In this document: positions 7,949-16,040 of the stretch, piece after piece | Position numbering within the stretch: the first letter of the stretch is position 1 | Layout of the letters: every line of letters starts with the position of its first letter | Assembly: GCA_017470325.1 (NCBI GenBank) | Contig: JAFUES010000033.1 | Location: forward strand, 1-32,579 | Direction of reading: 5' to 3' | DNA length: 32,579 bases | DNA from: Oscillospiraceae bacterium | GTDB taxonomy: Bacteria; Bacillota_A; Clostridia; Oscillospirales; Oscillospiraceae | The notes under the pieces: model-generated | Seen by the model: only the letters and a program-made list of their open reading frames with translations | Database searches by the model: none | What the model was told of the DNA's origin: nothing | Made by a program: the position numbers and the translations under genes

Positions 7949-9313
7949 ATGAGAAAAAGAAAGTTGTCTGTACTTTGCATACTCCTGATCTGTCTCCTGC
8001 TGCTCGGCGGCTGCGGCTTGCGCAAGCAGGCGGAGGGCCTGACCGTATCGCCCACGCCCGCCGCCACCGCCGCACCTGCGTCCGAGACTGCGATGCCCGA
8101 GGCTTCCGCTGATGTTCCGGCGGTGATCGTCCCCGAGACTACTCCCGTACCGGAAGCCTCTCCCGCGCCTGTTACCACCTCTGCGCCGGAGCCTGCGCCC
8201 GCACCTGTCACCACCCCCGTGCCTGAGGACGCACCGGCGCCTGTCACCACCCCCGCGCCGGAGGCCACGCCCACGCCCGCACCTGCACAGACGCCTGCCC
8301 AAAGCAATCTGCCCCGCGTGACCAAAAGCCCCACGGATGAAAAGGTGATCGTGGGCGGCTCCTGCTGGTTCGTGGCCAAGTATGAAAACGCCATCTGGGC
8401 GGAGTGGCATTTCGTCAGCCCCGACGGCAGCCGGGATCTGGACTACACCCAGGCGGCCAAGGAGTTTCCCAAACTGACGATCGACAAGGGCTTTGCCAGC
8501 ACCATGCAGCTGCAGAACATCCCGGAAGCGCTGAATGGTTGGAAAGTCTATTGCCGCTTCAGCAACAACAGCGGCGCTGTCACGACGGATTCGGCGAAAA
8601 TCACGGTCACCGGCTCCTCCGCGGACGGCGCTCCGAAGGTCACCAAGAATCCCACAGGTGAGACCGTTAAGGCTGGGGAGAGCGCCTACTTCGTAGCCAG
8701 GCACGAGGACGCCATCTGGGCGGTCTGGCACTTTGTCAGCCCCGATGACAGCAGGGACCTGGACTACACCCAGGCGGCCAAGGAATTCAGCTCCCTGCAG
8801 ATCGTAAACGGCGATCAAGGTACCATGCAGTTGAAGAACATCCCCGTTGATCTGAATGGATGGAAGGTCTACTGCGCCTTCCGCAACAATGTGGGCACCA
8901 CCAACACCGGCTCGGCGACCATTACCGTCAGCGGCGGCAAGTCCGGTGGAACCCAGGCAGCGGCAGCGACCGCCGCCTTCGATTACACCGGCACCTATGT
9001 GGAGCAGCTCGCGCAGCGCGGGACCATGAAGATCACCGGCAGTCCGGATCTGTATAAGGTCAACGTGGACTGGTCCGGCAGCTATAAGGAGCACGCCAAC
9101 TGGACCTTCAGCGGCAAATTCAGCGACACGGGCGTCCTCTCTTATACGGACTGCGTCATGACCGTGGTAGACAGAGAGGCGAATACATCCCAGGTCAAAT
9201 ACACCGGCGGCCACGGCAAGCTGGTCTATGTGGACGGCAGCAACGAGGGCGTCTCCTGGACTTACGACAACGGCGAGACCGGAGAAGACACCAGCTTTTT
9301 CTATAAGAACTGA
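7949..9313 (+). CDS. Surface lipoprotein with two tandem ~100-residue domains, function unknown
   Basis: Secreted lipoprotein of 454 residues. A lipobox LLGGC (C22) ends a type II signal peptide. A Pro/Thr/Ala-rich stalk (about 35-118, with repeated APAPVTTP-like units) follows, suited to spanning the wall. Next come two tandem domains, 122-221 and 229-328, about two thirds identical by my hand alignment; both contain IWA.WHFVSPD.SRDLDYTQAAKEF (dot = differing position) and LNGWKVYC and end in a beta-rich stretch, so an Ig-like fold is plausible. A C-terminal region (343-454) with alternating Thr/Gly/aromatic strands (FDYTGTYVEQ, WTFSGKFSDTG) looks like a small beta-barrel or lipocalin-type domain. 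It has its own promoter and terminator. Binding or adhesion is a guess; no enzyme motif is seen. Confidence 0.8.
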   Translation: MRKRKLSVLCILLICLLLLGGCGLRKQAEGLTVSPTPAATAAPASETAMPEASADVPAVIVPETTPVPEASPAPVTTSAPEPAPAPVTTPVPEDAPAPVTTPAPEATPTPAPAQTPAQSNLPRVTKSPTDEKVIVGGSCWFVAKYENAIWAEWHFVSPDGSRDLDYTQAAKEFPKLTIDKGFASTMQLQNIPEALNGWKVYCRFSNNSGAVTTDSAKITVTGSSADGAPKVTKNPTGETVKAGESAYFVARHEDAIWAVWHFVSPDDSRDLDYTQAAKEFSSLQIVNGDQGTMQLKNIPVDLNGWKVYCAFRNNVGTTNTGSATITVSGGKSGGTQAAAATAAFDYTGTYVEQLAQRGTMKITGSPDLYKVNVDWSGSYKEHANWTFSGKFSDTGVLSYTDCVMTVVDREANTSQVKYTGGHGKLVYVDGSNEGVSWTYDNGETGEDTSFFYKN

Positions 9314-9351
9314 GTGCCTGTTCCCCCTTCATATGTAATACTCGGTATCAC

Positions 9352-9379
9352 TTGCCAAACGACCCGCTTTGATGATAAT
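9352..9379 (+). promoter_or_regulatory. Promoter of the LUD/cupin pair, nested in a terminator hairpin
   Basis: TTGCCA (9352-9357), 16 bases, then GATAAT (9374-9379). The -10 hexamer is exactly the loop of the terminator stem at 9363-9390, so promoter and terminator share DNA. The predicted RNA start is near 9386, leaving a leader of about 30 nt. Confidence 0.5.
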
Positions 9380-9402
9380 ATCAAAGCGGGATCTTTCTTT
9401 TA
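9363..9402 (+). terminator. Rho-independent terminator after the lipoprotein gene
   Basis: A perfect 11-bp stem, cccgctttgat (9363-9373) with atcaaagcggg (9380-9390), 6-base loop, then atctttctttt. It lies 50 bases after the lipoprotein stop codon and ends just before the ribosome site of the next gene. Confidence 0.85.
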
Positions 9403-9416
9403 TGGAGGTAAACGAT

Positions 9417-10007
9417 ATGGATATGGAAAAAACCATCCGTCAGCTGAAGCTGCGGGGCTTTGCCGTACAGCATTTTGCCACCGGCGCGGAGGCCGCAGAC
9501 TATCTGTGCGGCCAGATCCGGGACACCACCGTGGGCATCGGCGGCAGCAAGACCGCAGAGCAGCTGGGCCTGTATGAGAAGCTCAGCGAGCACAACACCG
9601 TGTACTGGCACTGGAAGACGCCCGGCTGGGAGACCCTGGAGAACGCCAACCACGCCGCCGTCTACATCACCAGCGCCAACGCCATGACCGAGGACGGGCA
9701 GCTGCTGAACATCGACGGCCGGGGCAACCGGCTGGCGGGCCAGGTCTTCGGCCGGAAGAAGGTCTACTATGTGGTGGGCAGCAACAAGATCTGTCCCGAT
9801 TTTGATTCCGCTCTGGACCGGGCCCACAACACCGCCGCGGTGACCAATTGCAAGCGCTTCCCCAACAAGCCCCCCTGCCAGATCGACGAGAAGTGCCACG
9901 ACTGCCGCAGCGCGGACCGGATCTGTCGGGCCCTGCTGGTCACCTGGATGCCCATGATGGACATGGAGACGGAAGTCATTTTGATCGACGAGGAATACGG
10001 ATATTAA
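9417..10007 (+). CDS. LUD-domain protein (LutC/YkgG-type, former DUF162)
   Basis: 196 residues from ATG 9417, chosen because TGGAGG lies 7 nt upstream; an earlier in-frame ATG falls inside the terminator. Relatives of LutC take part in lactate oxidation as a subunit with Fe-S partners, but many clostridial members stand alone and have no known role. Visible: the conserved VGIGGSKTAEQLGLYE (39-54), the SANAMTEDGQLLNIDGRGNR block (86-105) and VYYVVGSNKI (117-126). A cysteine cluster near the C-terminus (C145, C154, C160, C163, C170; spacing 8, 5, 2, 6) suggests metal or Fe-S binding. No lutA or lutB lies nearby. The cupin gene follows after 16 nt, so they form one operon. Confidence 0.85.
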   Translation: MDMEKTIRQLKLRGFAVQHFATGAEAADYLCGQIRDTTVGIGGSKTAEQLGLYEKLSEHNTVYWHWKTPGWETLENANHAAVYITSANAMTEDGQLLNIDGRGNRLAGQVFGRKKVYYVVGSNKICPDFDSALDRAHNTAAVTNCKRFPNKPPCQIDEKCHDCRSADRICRALLVTWMPMMDMETEVILIDEEYGY

Positions 10008-10023
10008 CAAAGGAGGACAAAGC

Positions 10024-10371
10024 ATGATCAGACGCAACGATGAAAAGAACGTCGAAGTCAAGAAGATGTTCGACGGCGACGGAGAGGTCATTCTCAACCA
10101 CATCCTCAACACCCGGGAGGAGATGTACGACAAGGGCCGCGTATTCGCCCATGTGGTGATCCGCCCCGGCTGCTCCATCGGCAACCATGTGCACCATGGC
10201 GATGGGGAGACCTATTATGTGCTCAAGGGGCATGGGGAGTATAACGACAACGGCGTCACCGTGACTGTGGGTCCCGGGGACGTGACCTTCGTGGACGCGG
10301 AGCAGGAGCACGGCATGCGCTGCATCGGCGATGAACCTCTGGAGATGATCGCCCTGGTGCTGTTCAAGTAA
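10024..10371 (+). CDS. Small cupin-domain protein
   Basis: 115 residues with a single cupin beta-barrel. The first cupin motif is visible as GNHVHHGDGETYYVLKG (H55, H57 or H58, and E62 as likely metal ligands); the second is VGPGDVTFVDAEQEHGM, with H96 as the last ligand. Such proteins bind a divalent metal and act as isomerases, dioxygenases or ligand-binding regulators; nothing here narrows the choice. The ribosome site AAAGGAGG lies 8 nt before the ATG, 16 nt after the LUD gene, and a strong terminator follows, so the pair is a closed unit. Confidence 0.85.
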   Translation: MIRRNDEKNVEVKKMFDGDGEVILNHILNTREEMYDKGRVFAHVVIRPGCSIGNHVHHGDGETYYVLKGHGEYNDNGVTVTVGPGDVTFVDAEQEHGMRCIGDEPLEMIALVLFK

Positions 10372-10384
10372 AGGGCCCGTCCGC

Positions 10385-10436
10385 AAAAAGACCGACAGGA
10401 AAGCCGGAGAACGCTTTCCTGTCGGTCTTTTTTGTT
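10385..10436 (+). terminator. Strong rho-independent terminator after the cupin gene
   Basis: A 19-20-bp stem (aaaagaccgacaggaaagc, from 10386, with its complement from 10413), 8-base loop, followed by a run of T. It ends the LUD-cupin operon. Confidence 0.92.
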
Positions 10437-10467
10437 CCGCCCCGGCCGTCCCTTTTCATTTCCCCTG

Positions 10468-10496
10468 TTGTAAGTGCGCCGGAAATGTTGTAAAAT
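10468..10496 (+). promoter_or_regulatory. Sigma-A promoter of the membrane protein/Hsp70-like pair
   Basis: TTGTAA (10468-10473), 17 bases, TAAAAT (10491-10496). The predicted RNA start near 10503 is 27 nt before the preferred ATG. Confidence 0.7.
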
Positions 10497-10529
10497 CATG
10501 CTGAACCTGACAAAATGGGGTGTCTGCGT

Positions 10530-11375
10530 ATGGAAGCTGTCACAATGAGCGGTCTGCTGAAGGCAGACGAAGAAAAACTCCGCAGCGAACTGAAGGCCGA
10601 TGCGCTCTACGATAAAGACCGGAAGCAGAGCGCTGTCCGTCTGGATGAGGCTTTCAGCAAGATCCTGCTGCGCTACAACGCCGCCTGTACCGACGATCCC
10701 ATGCGGCAGGCCCTTGCCGACTGCCAGACCGCCGCGGTGCGGGACATGCTGGCACTGCTCACGGCGGGCACCGCCCAGAAGGAGATCTCCAAGCGGCGCT
10801 TTCGCACCGGCGCTTTGATCACCTTGCTGCTGGCCGTCATCTTCGGTCTAGTCGCCGCCCTGCTGATCAAGGAATACTATCTGGTCGGCTGTGCCCTGGT
10901 AGCCGCCGCGGCTCTCTGTGCCTTTCTGGCCGGGCGGCTCTGGTATGGGGAACGGGAGGTCCGCGTCCGCGCGGGGCTGGACCCGGAGGTGGTCTGGCGG
11001 ACCTTGAAGAAGACCGCCGAGACCGTGGACCGGAAGGCCGCCGAATTCCTGGATCTCTCCAAGGGCTGGCAGCAGGAGGCTGTGGAAGCCGTGAGCGCAG
11101 ACGGGCCCGCTCTGGACGGGGAGAGTCTGAAGCTGGTGGGCGATCTGTTGGAGGCCCTCTATGCCGAGAACGGGGACTACGCCCTCCGCCAGCTGCGGCA
11201 GCTGCTGCCCTGGCTGCGCCGTCAGGGGATCGAGGTCGTCAACTACAGCGCGGACAGCGCCGAGCTCTTTGAGCTGCTGCCCACCAAAAAGGCCGCCGCC
11301 ACCCAGCGGCCGGCCCTGGTCTCCGACGGAAAGCTCCTGCTGGTCGGCCGCGCCACCGAGCATATCGACGGCTGA
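10530..11375 (+). CDS. Double-TM protein with a possible GrpE-like C-terminus, partner of the Hsp70-like ATPase
   Basis: I do not recognise a named family. From ATG 10530 (GGGG about 9 nt upstream) it has 281 residues; ATGs at 10515 and 10545 are alternatives. Layout: a charged helical N-terminal part (to about 90), two adjacent TM helices (about 94-113 and 117-137) forming a membrane hairpin, then a cytoplasmic helical region (about 145-225). A short tail follows (LRRQGIEVVNYSADSAELFE, then RPALVSDGKLLLVGRATE). The helix-then-small-beta layout and the position before an Hsp70-fold gene suggest a nucleotide-exchange partner of GrpE type; this is inference from layout and a weak pattern match. 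The next gene begins 57 nt downstream with no terminator between. Confidence 0.75.
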   Translation: MEAVTMSGLLKADEEKLRSELKADALYDKDRKQSAVRLDEAFSKILLRYNAACTDDPMRQALADCQTAAVRDMLALLTAGTAQKEISKRRFRTGALITLLLAVIFGLVAALLIKEYYLVGCALVAAAALCAFLAGRLWYGEREVRVRAGLDPEVVWRTLKKTAETVDRKAAEFLDLSKGWQQEAVEAVSADGPALDGESLKLVGDLLEALYAENGDYALRQLRQLLPWLRRQGIEVVNYSADSAELFELLPTKKAAATQRPALVSDGKLLLVGRATEHIDG

Positions 11376-11432
11376 TCCGGCCGTTCCATTTCTGTATTAT
11401 GAATCTGAATCTCCCGAAGGGAGGCATCCGCA

Positions 11433-13535
11433 ATGCAATACTGGGGCTTTGACCTGGGGGATGGCGAAAGCACCCTGGCTCGCGTCAGCAGCGAGGGAAA
11501 AAGCTATCCCGACATCATCGAAGTCGAAGGCAACAAAGTGATCATCACCGTCTGGGCCATCATGCGGGACGGGGAGATCCGCATCGGCGACAGGGCCGCC
11601 CGCTCCGCCGCCGCGGCCGTGCGCAGCGCCGCGCGCTTCAAGCGGCGCTTCCTGAACGCCCAGTCCGACAGCGCCGCGCTGATCCGCGACTTTTCCGCCC
11701 GGGTCTTTGAGTCCCTGCGGGGCAGCGGGGACCTGGTGGGCGGAGAAAAGAGCAACAGCGTCTATGTGGGCTGCCCCGCCGGCTGGAATGCCGAGGCGCG
11801 GGAGCGCTATCAGCGCATTTTTGAGACCATCGGCTTTCCCACGCCCCACGTGGTGTCCGAATCCCGGGCGGTCATGGTGGGGGCGATCCAGTCCAACTCC
11901 GTGCGGGACTATGTGGACCTACGCTCCAAAACCGTGCTGGTGGTGGACATCGGCTCCTCCACCACGGACTTTGCCTACATCAACAAGGGCAAGGAGGCCG
12001 AGATCCGCACCGGCGGCGAGGTCGCCCTGGGCGGCGGCGTCATGGATGAGGTGCTGCTGAACGCCTGCGTGGACCGCTCCCCCAAGGCCGCCGCGCTGCG
12101 GAAGGTGCTAGCGGAGAGTGAGAGCTGGCAGGTAGACTGCGAGCTCCACGCCCGCCATCTGAAGGAGCGCTACTACTCCATGCCCGCCGAGGAACGCGGC
12201 CAGCAGGAATGCGTGGAATCCCTGCTCATCACCTATGACGAGCCGCTGATCCTGGATCTGCGCATGGACGCCGAAATGTCCCGCCTGCTGACGGACACCC
12301 CCTGTCCACAGCTGGGCGGCAAGTCCTTCAAGTCCGTTTTTTGCGCGGGCCTGCGGGAGGTCCGGGACAGCATCGGCGTGGAGCAGCCGGAGCTGCTGTT
12401 TCTCACCGGCGGCGTCTCCCGTATGGAGGAGATCCGCAGCTGGTGCCAGAAGGTCTTCCCTGACGCCGTCATCTATACCGACCGGGAGCCGGAATTCAGC
12501 GTCGCCCGGGGTCTGGCCTGGTGCGGACGCATCGACGACGAGCTTCAGCGCTTCCGGGCGGAGGTGGACGAGCTCATCTCCTCCAACACCGTGGAGGCGC
12601 TGGTGTCCGGCCGTCTGAACGATCTCTACCGCAGCGCGCTGGATCAGCTGCTGGACCCGCTGCTGGACCATGCCGTCAAGCCCGTGCTGCTGGACTGGAA
12701 AAGCGGGAAGATCCGGCGTCTGTGCGACATGGAGTCCACCCTGCAGGAGCGCATCAAGGTCTATCTCTACTCGGAGGAGGCCAGGCAGAGCCTGCACCAG
12801 CCGGTGACCGACTGGCTGCTGAGCGTCTCGGAGGAGCTGGAGCAGTACACCTCGGAGATCTGCCGCCGCTATCACGTGCCGGAGCGCTCTCTGGGGATCT
12901 CCTCGGCCCTCACCGCCAGCGACTTCCGCCTGCTGGAAAAGCTGGAGGCCAAGGACGTTCTGGCCGGCGACACGCTGACCTGGACGGCAGTGTTCGTGGA
13001 GTCCATCATCTCCATCCTGATCGCCATGCTCTGCGGCGGCAGCGGCGTGGTCCTGGTGGCCGAAGGGCCCGTCGGCATGCTCATCGGCTTCCTGCTGTCC
13101 TTCCTGGTGCTGATGGTCAGCCACGCCATGGGGAAAAAGGCCATCGACGAAAAGTTGATGACCGCGGATCTTCCGCTCTCGATCCGCCGTCTGGCCCTGG
13201 CCAACGCCCTCCCCCATCTGGAGGCGCCCAGCCTGGGCATCGCGGACACGGTCAAAAAGGCTGCGTCCGGAAAGCTCTTTTCCCAGCCGGAGGACGCCGA
13301 CAAAGCGAAGAAGCGCCACCTGCTCCCCCGCTTCCGCTGGGGCGAAGGGGACGGCATCTCCGAGCGGCGCATGCAGGCCATCCGCACCCGCATCCGCGCC
13401 AATTACGACAAGCTGCTCAGCAGCGCCGACAACGAGGAGCTGCTCTCCCTGAACAGCCGCATGAGCCGGGACATCTCCGAGCAGATCGAATCGCGGCTGA
13501 AGGAGCTGGCCGAGCAGGTGGAGATCCCCCTGTAA
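11433..13535 (+). CDS. Hsp70/actin-fold ATPase with a C-terminal helical region and membrane hairpin
   Basis: 700 residues from ATG 11433, preceded by GGGAGG. The N-terminal 365 residues carry the actin/Hsp70/sugar-kinase ATPase signature: phosphate-1 WGFDLGDGESTLA (4-16), phosphate-2 VLVVDIGSSTTDFAYI (168-183), a VALGGGVMDE turn (197-206) and the adenosine motif LLFLTGGVSRMEEI (321-334). The rest is not the usual substrate-binding beta-domain. It is a long helical region (about 366-512), a TM hairpin (about 516-565, AVFVESIISILIAMLCGGSG then GMLIGFLLSFLVLMVSHAMG), and a charged tail with predicted helices. The gene pairs with the upstream double-TM protein under one promoter and terminator. 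Possible roles are a membrane chaperone or a membrane-remodelling machine; neither is shown. Confidence 0.85.
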   Translation: MQYWGFDLGDGESTLARVSSEGKSYPDIIEVEGNKVIITVWAIMRDGEIRIGDRAARSAAAAVRSAARFKRRFLNAQSDSAALIRDFSARVFESLRGSGDLVGGEKSNSVYVGCPAGWNAEARERYQRIFETIGFPTPHVVSESRAVMVGAIQSNSVRDYVDLRSKTVLVVDIGSSTTDFAYINKGKEAEIRTGGEVALGGGVMDEVLLNACVDRSPKAAALRKVLAESESWQVDCELHARHLKERYYSMPAEERGQQECVESLLITYDEPLILDLRMDAEMSRLLTDTPCPQLGGKSFKSVFCAGLREVRDSIGVEQPELLFLTGGVSRMEEIRSWCQKVFPDAVIYTDREPEFSVARGLAWCGRIDDELQRFRAEVDELISSNTVEALVSGRLNDLYRSALDQLLDPLLDHAVKPVLLDWKSGKIRRLCDMESTLQERIKVYLYSEEARQSLHQPVTDWLLSVSEELEQYTSEICRRYHVPERSLGISSALTASDFRLLEKLEAKDVLAGDTLTWTAVFVESIISILIAMLCGGSGVVLVAEGPVGMLIGFLLSFLVLMVSHAMGKKAIDEKLMTADLPLSIRRLALANALPHLEAPSLGIADTVKKAASGKLFSQPEDADKAKKRHLLPRFRWGEGDGISERRMQAIRTRIRANYDKLLSSADNEELLSLNSRMSRDISEQIESRLKELAEQVEIPL

Positions 13536-13554
13536 ACGGTAACAACAATATACG

Positions 13555-13597
13555 CCAACAGCCGGCCCCCCTGGCGGGAGTCGGCTGTTGGTTTTTT
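13555..13597. terminator. Terminator shared by convergent genes
   Basis: The stem ccaacagccg (from 13555) pairs with cggctgttgg (to 13591), then six T on the plus strand. It ends the Hsp70-like operon and lies 3 nt past the stop of the minus-strand solute-binding lipoprotein gene, so it may serve both, more weakly on minus. Confidence 0.88.
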
Positions 13598-13600
13598 CGT

Positions 13601-15991
13601 TTATTGCTGTTCGCTGATGTAGAGATTGGCCTTGCTCTGGATGAGACGGGCCACCTCTTCCGCGGACTTCTGCCCGGCGAAGTAGGCCTCCGCTTCGGTT
13701 TTGATGATGCCGAAGATGGCGCTGTTCATATCCACCGGCTTGGTGGCGCTCTCGATCAGCTCCATGAGCTTGTCCGCCTGCTCCCGGGTCATGGCCCAGA
13801 GCTCGAACTCCATCACCGCGCCGCCGCCCACGCTCAGACCCATCCCGCCCTTGGAGGTGGGGATCCGCTGGCCGTTGGCGTCCAGGATGTAATGGCCTTC
13901 CGCGTCCTTTTCGTACTCCACCTCCATGGCCTTGTCCATGGCTGTCTGAAAGGCCGCCCGGTTCAGGGGCAGGCCGATCTCCGTGCCGTATTTCTCCTGA
14001 TAGCTCTGGGTGAAGAAGTCCCGCAGGAAAGCCCAGCCCGCCTCCTTGTCGGCACAGGAGGCGCTCATGGCATAACCGCTGGTGGGATAGAGGATGTTGC
14101 CGGTGCCGCTGAGGGTGGGAAAGCCGATATAGGTGGATTTGCCGCGGAAATACTGATCGTTGTATACCGCGTCGTCCATGCTGAAAAGGCTGGTGAACAC
14201 CAGCAGCTGCCGCCCCTCGGCGATTCGGCTCATATCCGAGCCATCCTCGTCGTAGGCCATCTGCTCCAGCTTGGGAAACTGTTTGCTGAACTGCAGCAGC
14301 CGGAGAAAGCCCTCGCTTTCAAAGTCGCATTTCCCCGCGCCCCAGTCCACGAAATCGTCCAGGGACAGATAGGTGCACATTTCCAAAATGTTGTCCCGGC
14401 CCACCTCCGGGCCCAGGGCCGTGCAGCCCTCGGGCAAGGCGGCCATAACCGCGTCGAACTCGTCATAGGTCCAGCCTGGGGTATCGCCCACCACGTCGCT
14501 GGGGCCCATCAGCGTGAGGACGGAGAAGCCGGGCGAGACCTGGCAGAGCCTGCCGCCCACCTCCATGCTGTGAAGCACGTTTTCAAAGAAGTCGCCGCGG
14601 CTCAGCTCGCTGTCGGCGTCGATGTAGGGATACAGGTCCTCCAGCAGGCCCTTGGCCGCCAGCTGGGCATAGGGCAGGCTGTCCAGACTCAACAGGTCCG
14701 GCACGTTCCCGGCCATGATCTCGGTGCTCAGCTTCTGCAATCCGGCCTCGTAGTCGTCGCCGCTCACAAAGTCCGAATAGTCCCGCAGCTGGATGCGCAC
14801 CCGGTCCTGGCTGCGGTTGAAGCGCAGCACCGCGTCGCTGACGCTCTCCGGGTACAAGGTCCCCAGGGTCAGGATCTGCCGTTCCGCTATCGTGTCCCGG
14901 TTCACCTTTTGCAGCGTCACCCGCTGCGGGGCCTCCCCCTGCGCCGCGCTCACCGCCATGATCTGCCCGGTCTCGTCCATCTCGGCGTACCGCAGCTCAT
15001 TGACCGACAGGTCGCAGGCCAGCCAGTCCAGCACCTCCGCGGCCTCCTGCGCCGCCAGGTCGTAGCCGTAGAGCCGGGTGCCGTCGGTGTAGTAAAAATC
15101 AAAGTCCCCGGTGCCGGTCATCAGCTTCTCCCCGAAGCCTTCCAGGTCCGTCAGCTTTTCCAGCTCGCCGGTCCCGGAGTCCACGGTCAGCATCTGCATG
15201 CCCTTGTCCCAGGTCTCCAGGGCCGCGCGTCCGTCCTTGAGCCGCACCATATCGTAGATCCAGCTGCCCGCCGTGTCCACCCGCTGCAGCAGCGTGCCCT
15301 CCTGGGTGAAGATCCAGATGGCCTGGTCGTCGGTGGCATACAGGTTCCCGTCGCCGTCCAGGATGGCGTTATAGAAGTTCAGATAGGCCCCGCCGTTATC
15401 CACCGCCAAGGGATGGCTCTCCAGTCCCCGGCCCTCCGCGTCAAGCCGCCGCAGGGTAAAGGTATAGCGGTTCTCCACATGCTCCCAGTAGTCGTCGGAG
15501 CCCTCCGGCAGGTCCTCCGTCCCGGTGTACCAGTTTTCTCTCTGGCATTCCACGGCCAGCAGGCCGCCGTCGGGCAGAGGAAACAGCCGCTCCAAGCCGG
15601 TGGACGCACTGTAGTTTTTTCGCCCCTCGCTGTCCTCGAGCGCTGGCAGGGGCGCATAGTCCAGCACTTGGGCTTTGCCCTCCGGTCCGAGCCTGTACAG
15701 CCGCCAACCCATCACATCGTACTGGCCCTCATACTCCAGGCTTTTTCCCTCGGGGATCTCGCCCTCCGCCACCTTCTCACAGGCGGCGGCGTAGACAGCG
15801 TCCTCCCCGATAGCCCAGAGGGCCGGCTCCACGCCCTCGGGGAAGGTCATGGGGCTGAAGGCGGAGGCGTAGACCTCCTCCGGCTCAGCCGCCAGGCTCT
15901 CCCCCGAGAGCTCCGTTTTTTCGCCGCCGCAGCCGGACAGCAGGCCCAGGCACAGGGCCGCCGCCAGCAAGACGGAAACGCGTTTTCTCAT
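13601..15991 (-). CDS. Lipoprotein: propeller-like region fused to an extracellular solute-binding domain
   Basis: 796-residue secreted lipoprotein, about twice the length of a usual solute-binding protein. The lipobox is LLSGC (C21). Residues about 45-365 contain repeated strand patterns typical of a beta-propeller (DGGLLAVE, DGDGNLYATDDQAIWIF, LKDGRAALET, YTDGTRLYGYDL). Residues about 372-796 resemble the family 1 solute-binding fold of sugar ABC importers (LGTLYPESVSDAVLRFNRSQ, IMAGNVPDLLSLDSLPYAQLAAKGLLEDLYPYID, PGWTYDEFDAVMAALP, a late GYAMSASCADKEAGWAFLRDF). No permease or ATPase lies nearby; instead it is the last gene of a response regulator-kinase-lipoprotein operon, 36 nt after the kinase with an AGGAG site. 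I infer a ligand-sensing role for the kinase rather than transport. Confidence 0.85.
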   Translation of the reverse strand: MRKRVSVLLAAALCLGLLSGCGGEKTELSGESLAAEPEEVYASAFSPMTFPEGVEPALWAIGEDAVYAAACEKVAEGEIPEGKSLEYEGQYDVMGWRLYRLGPEGKAQVLDYAPLPALEDSEGRKNYSASTGLERLFPLPDGGLLAVECQRENWYTGTEDLPEGSDDYWEHVENRYTFTLRRLDAEGRGLESHPLAVDNGGAYLNFYNAILDGDGNLYATDDQAIWIFTQEGTLLQRVDTAGSWIYDMVRLKDGRAALETWDKGMQMLTVDSGTGELEKLTDLEGFGEKLMTGTGDFDFYYTDGTRLYGYDLAAQEAAEVLDWLACDLSVNELRYAEMDETGQIMAVSAAQGEAPQRVTLQKVNRDTIAERQILTLGTLYPESVSDAVLRFNRSQDRVRIQLRDYSDFVSGDDYEAGLQKLSTEIMAGNVPDLLSLDSLPYAQLAAKGLLEDLYPYIDADSELSRGDFFENVLHSMEVGGRLCQVSPGFSVLTLMGPSDVVGDTPGWTYDEFDAVMAALPEGCTALGPEVGRDNILEMCTYLSLDDFVDWGAGKCDFESEGFLRLLQFSKQFPKLEQMAYDEDGSDMSRIAEGRQLLVFTSLFSMDDAVYNDQYFRGKSTYIGFPTLSGTGNILYPTSGYAMSASCADKEAGWAFLRDFFTQSYQEKYGTEIGLPLNRAAFQTAMDKAMEVEYEKDAEGHYILDANGQRIPTSKGGMGLSVGGGAVMEFELWAMTREQADKLMELIESATKPVDMNSAIFGIIKTEAEAYFAGQKSAEEVARLIQSKANLYISEQQ

Positions 15992-16010
15992 GGATCGTTT
16001 ATTCTCCTAA

Positions 16011-16040
16011 AAATGAAAATCTGAAAATTAAAAACTGTCG
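16011..16040 (-). repeat. Degenerate heptad repeat across the kinase stop codon
   Basis: On plus the units read ctaaaaa, tgaaaat, ctgaaaa, ttaaaaa in 7-base phase. The tract spans the histidine kinase TAA (16028-16030) and reaches the ribosome site of the lipoprotein gene. It resembles the heptad tracts near 838, 22353 and 22914. Confidence 0.45.

Noticed and set aside
8155..8290. Short tandem repeats resembling a repeat array
   Set aside because: They encode the APAPVTTP stalk of the lipoprotein, in frame, so they are coding repeats and not CRISPR.
7844..9214. Minus-strand open frame with Gly/Arg-rich repeats opposite the lipoprotein
   Set aside because: Its repeats are only the complement of the Pro/Thr stalk codons; the lipoprotein has a signal peptide, promoter and ribosome site.
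13601..15991. Sugar ABC importer locus
   Set aside because: Only a solute-binding-like lipoprotein is present; no permease or ATPase lies within reach, and its operon partners are a regulator and a kinase.
12521..16024. Very long plus-strand open frame (over 1,100 codons)
   Set aside because: It overlaps the Hsp70-like gene in another frame and runs antisense through the lipoprotein gene. Its translation is rich in Gly, Arg, His and Gln with no family features; it is a GC-skew artefact.
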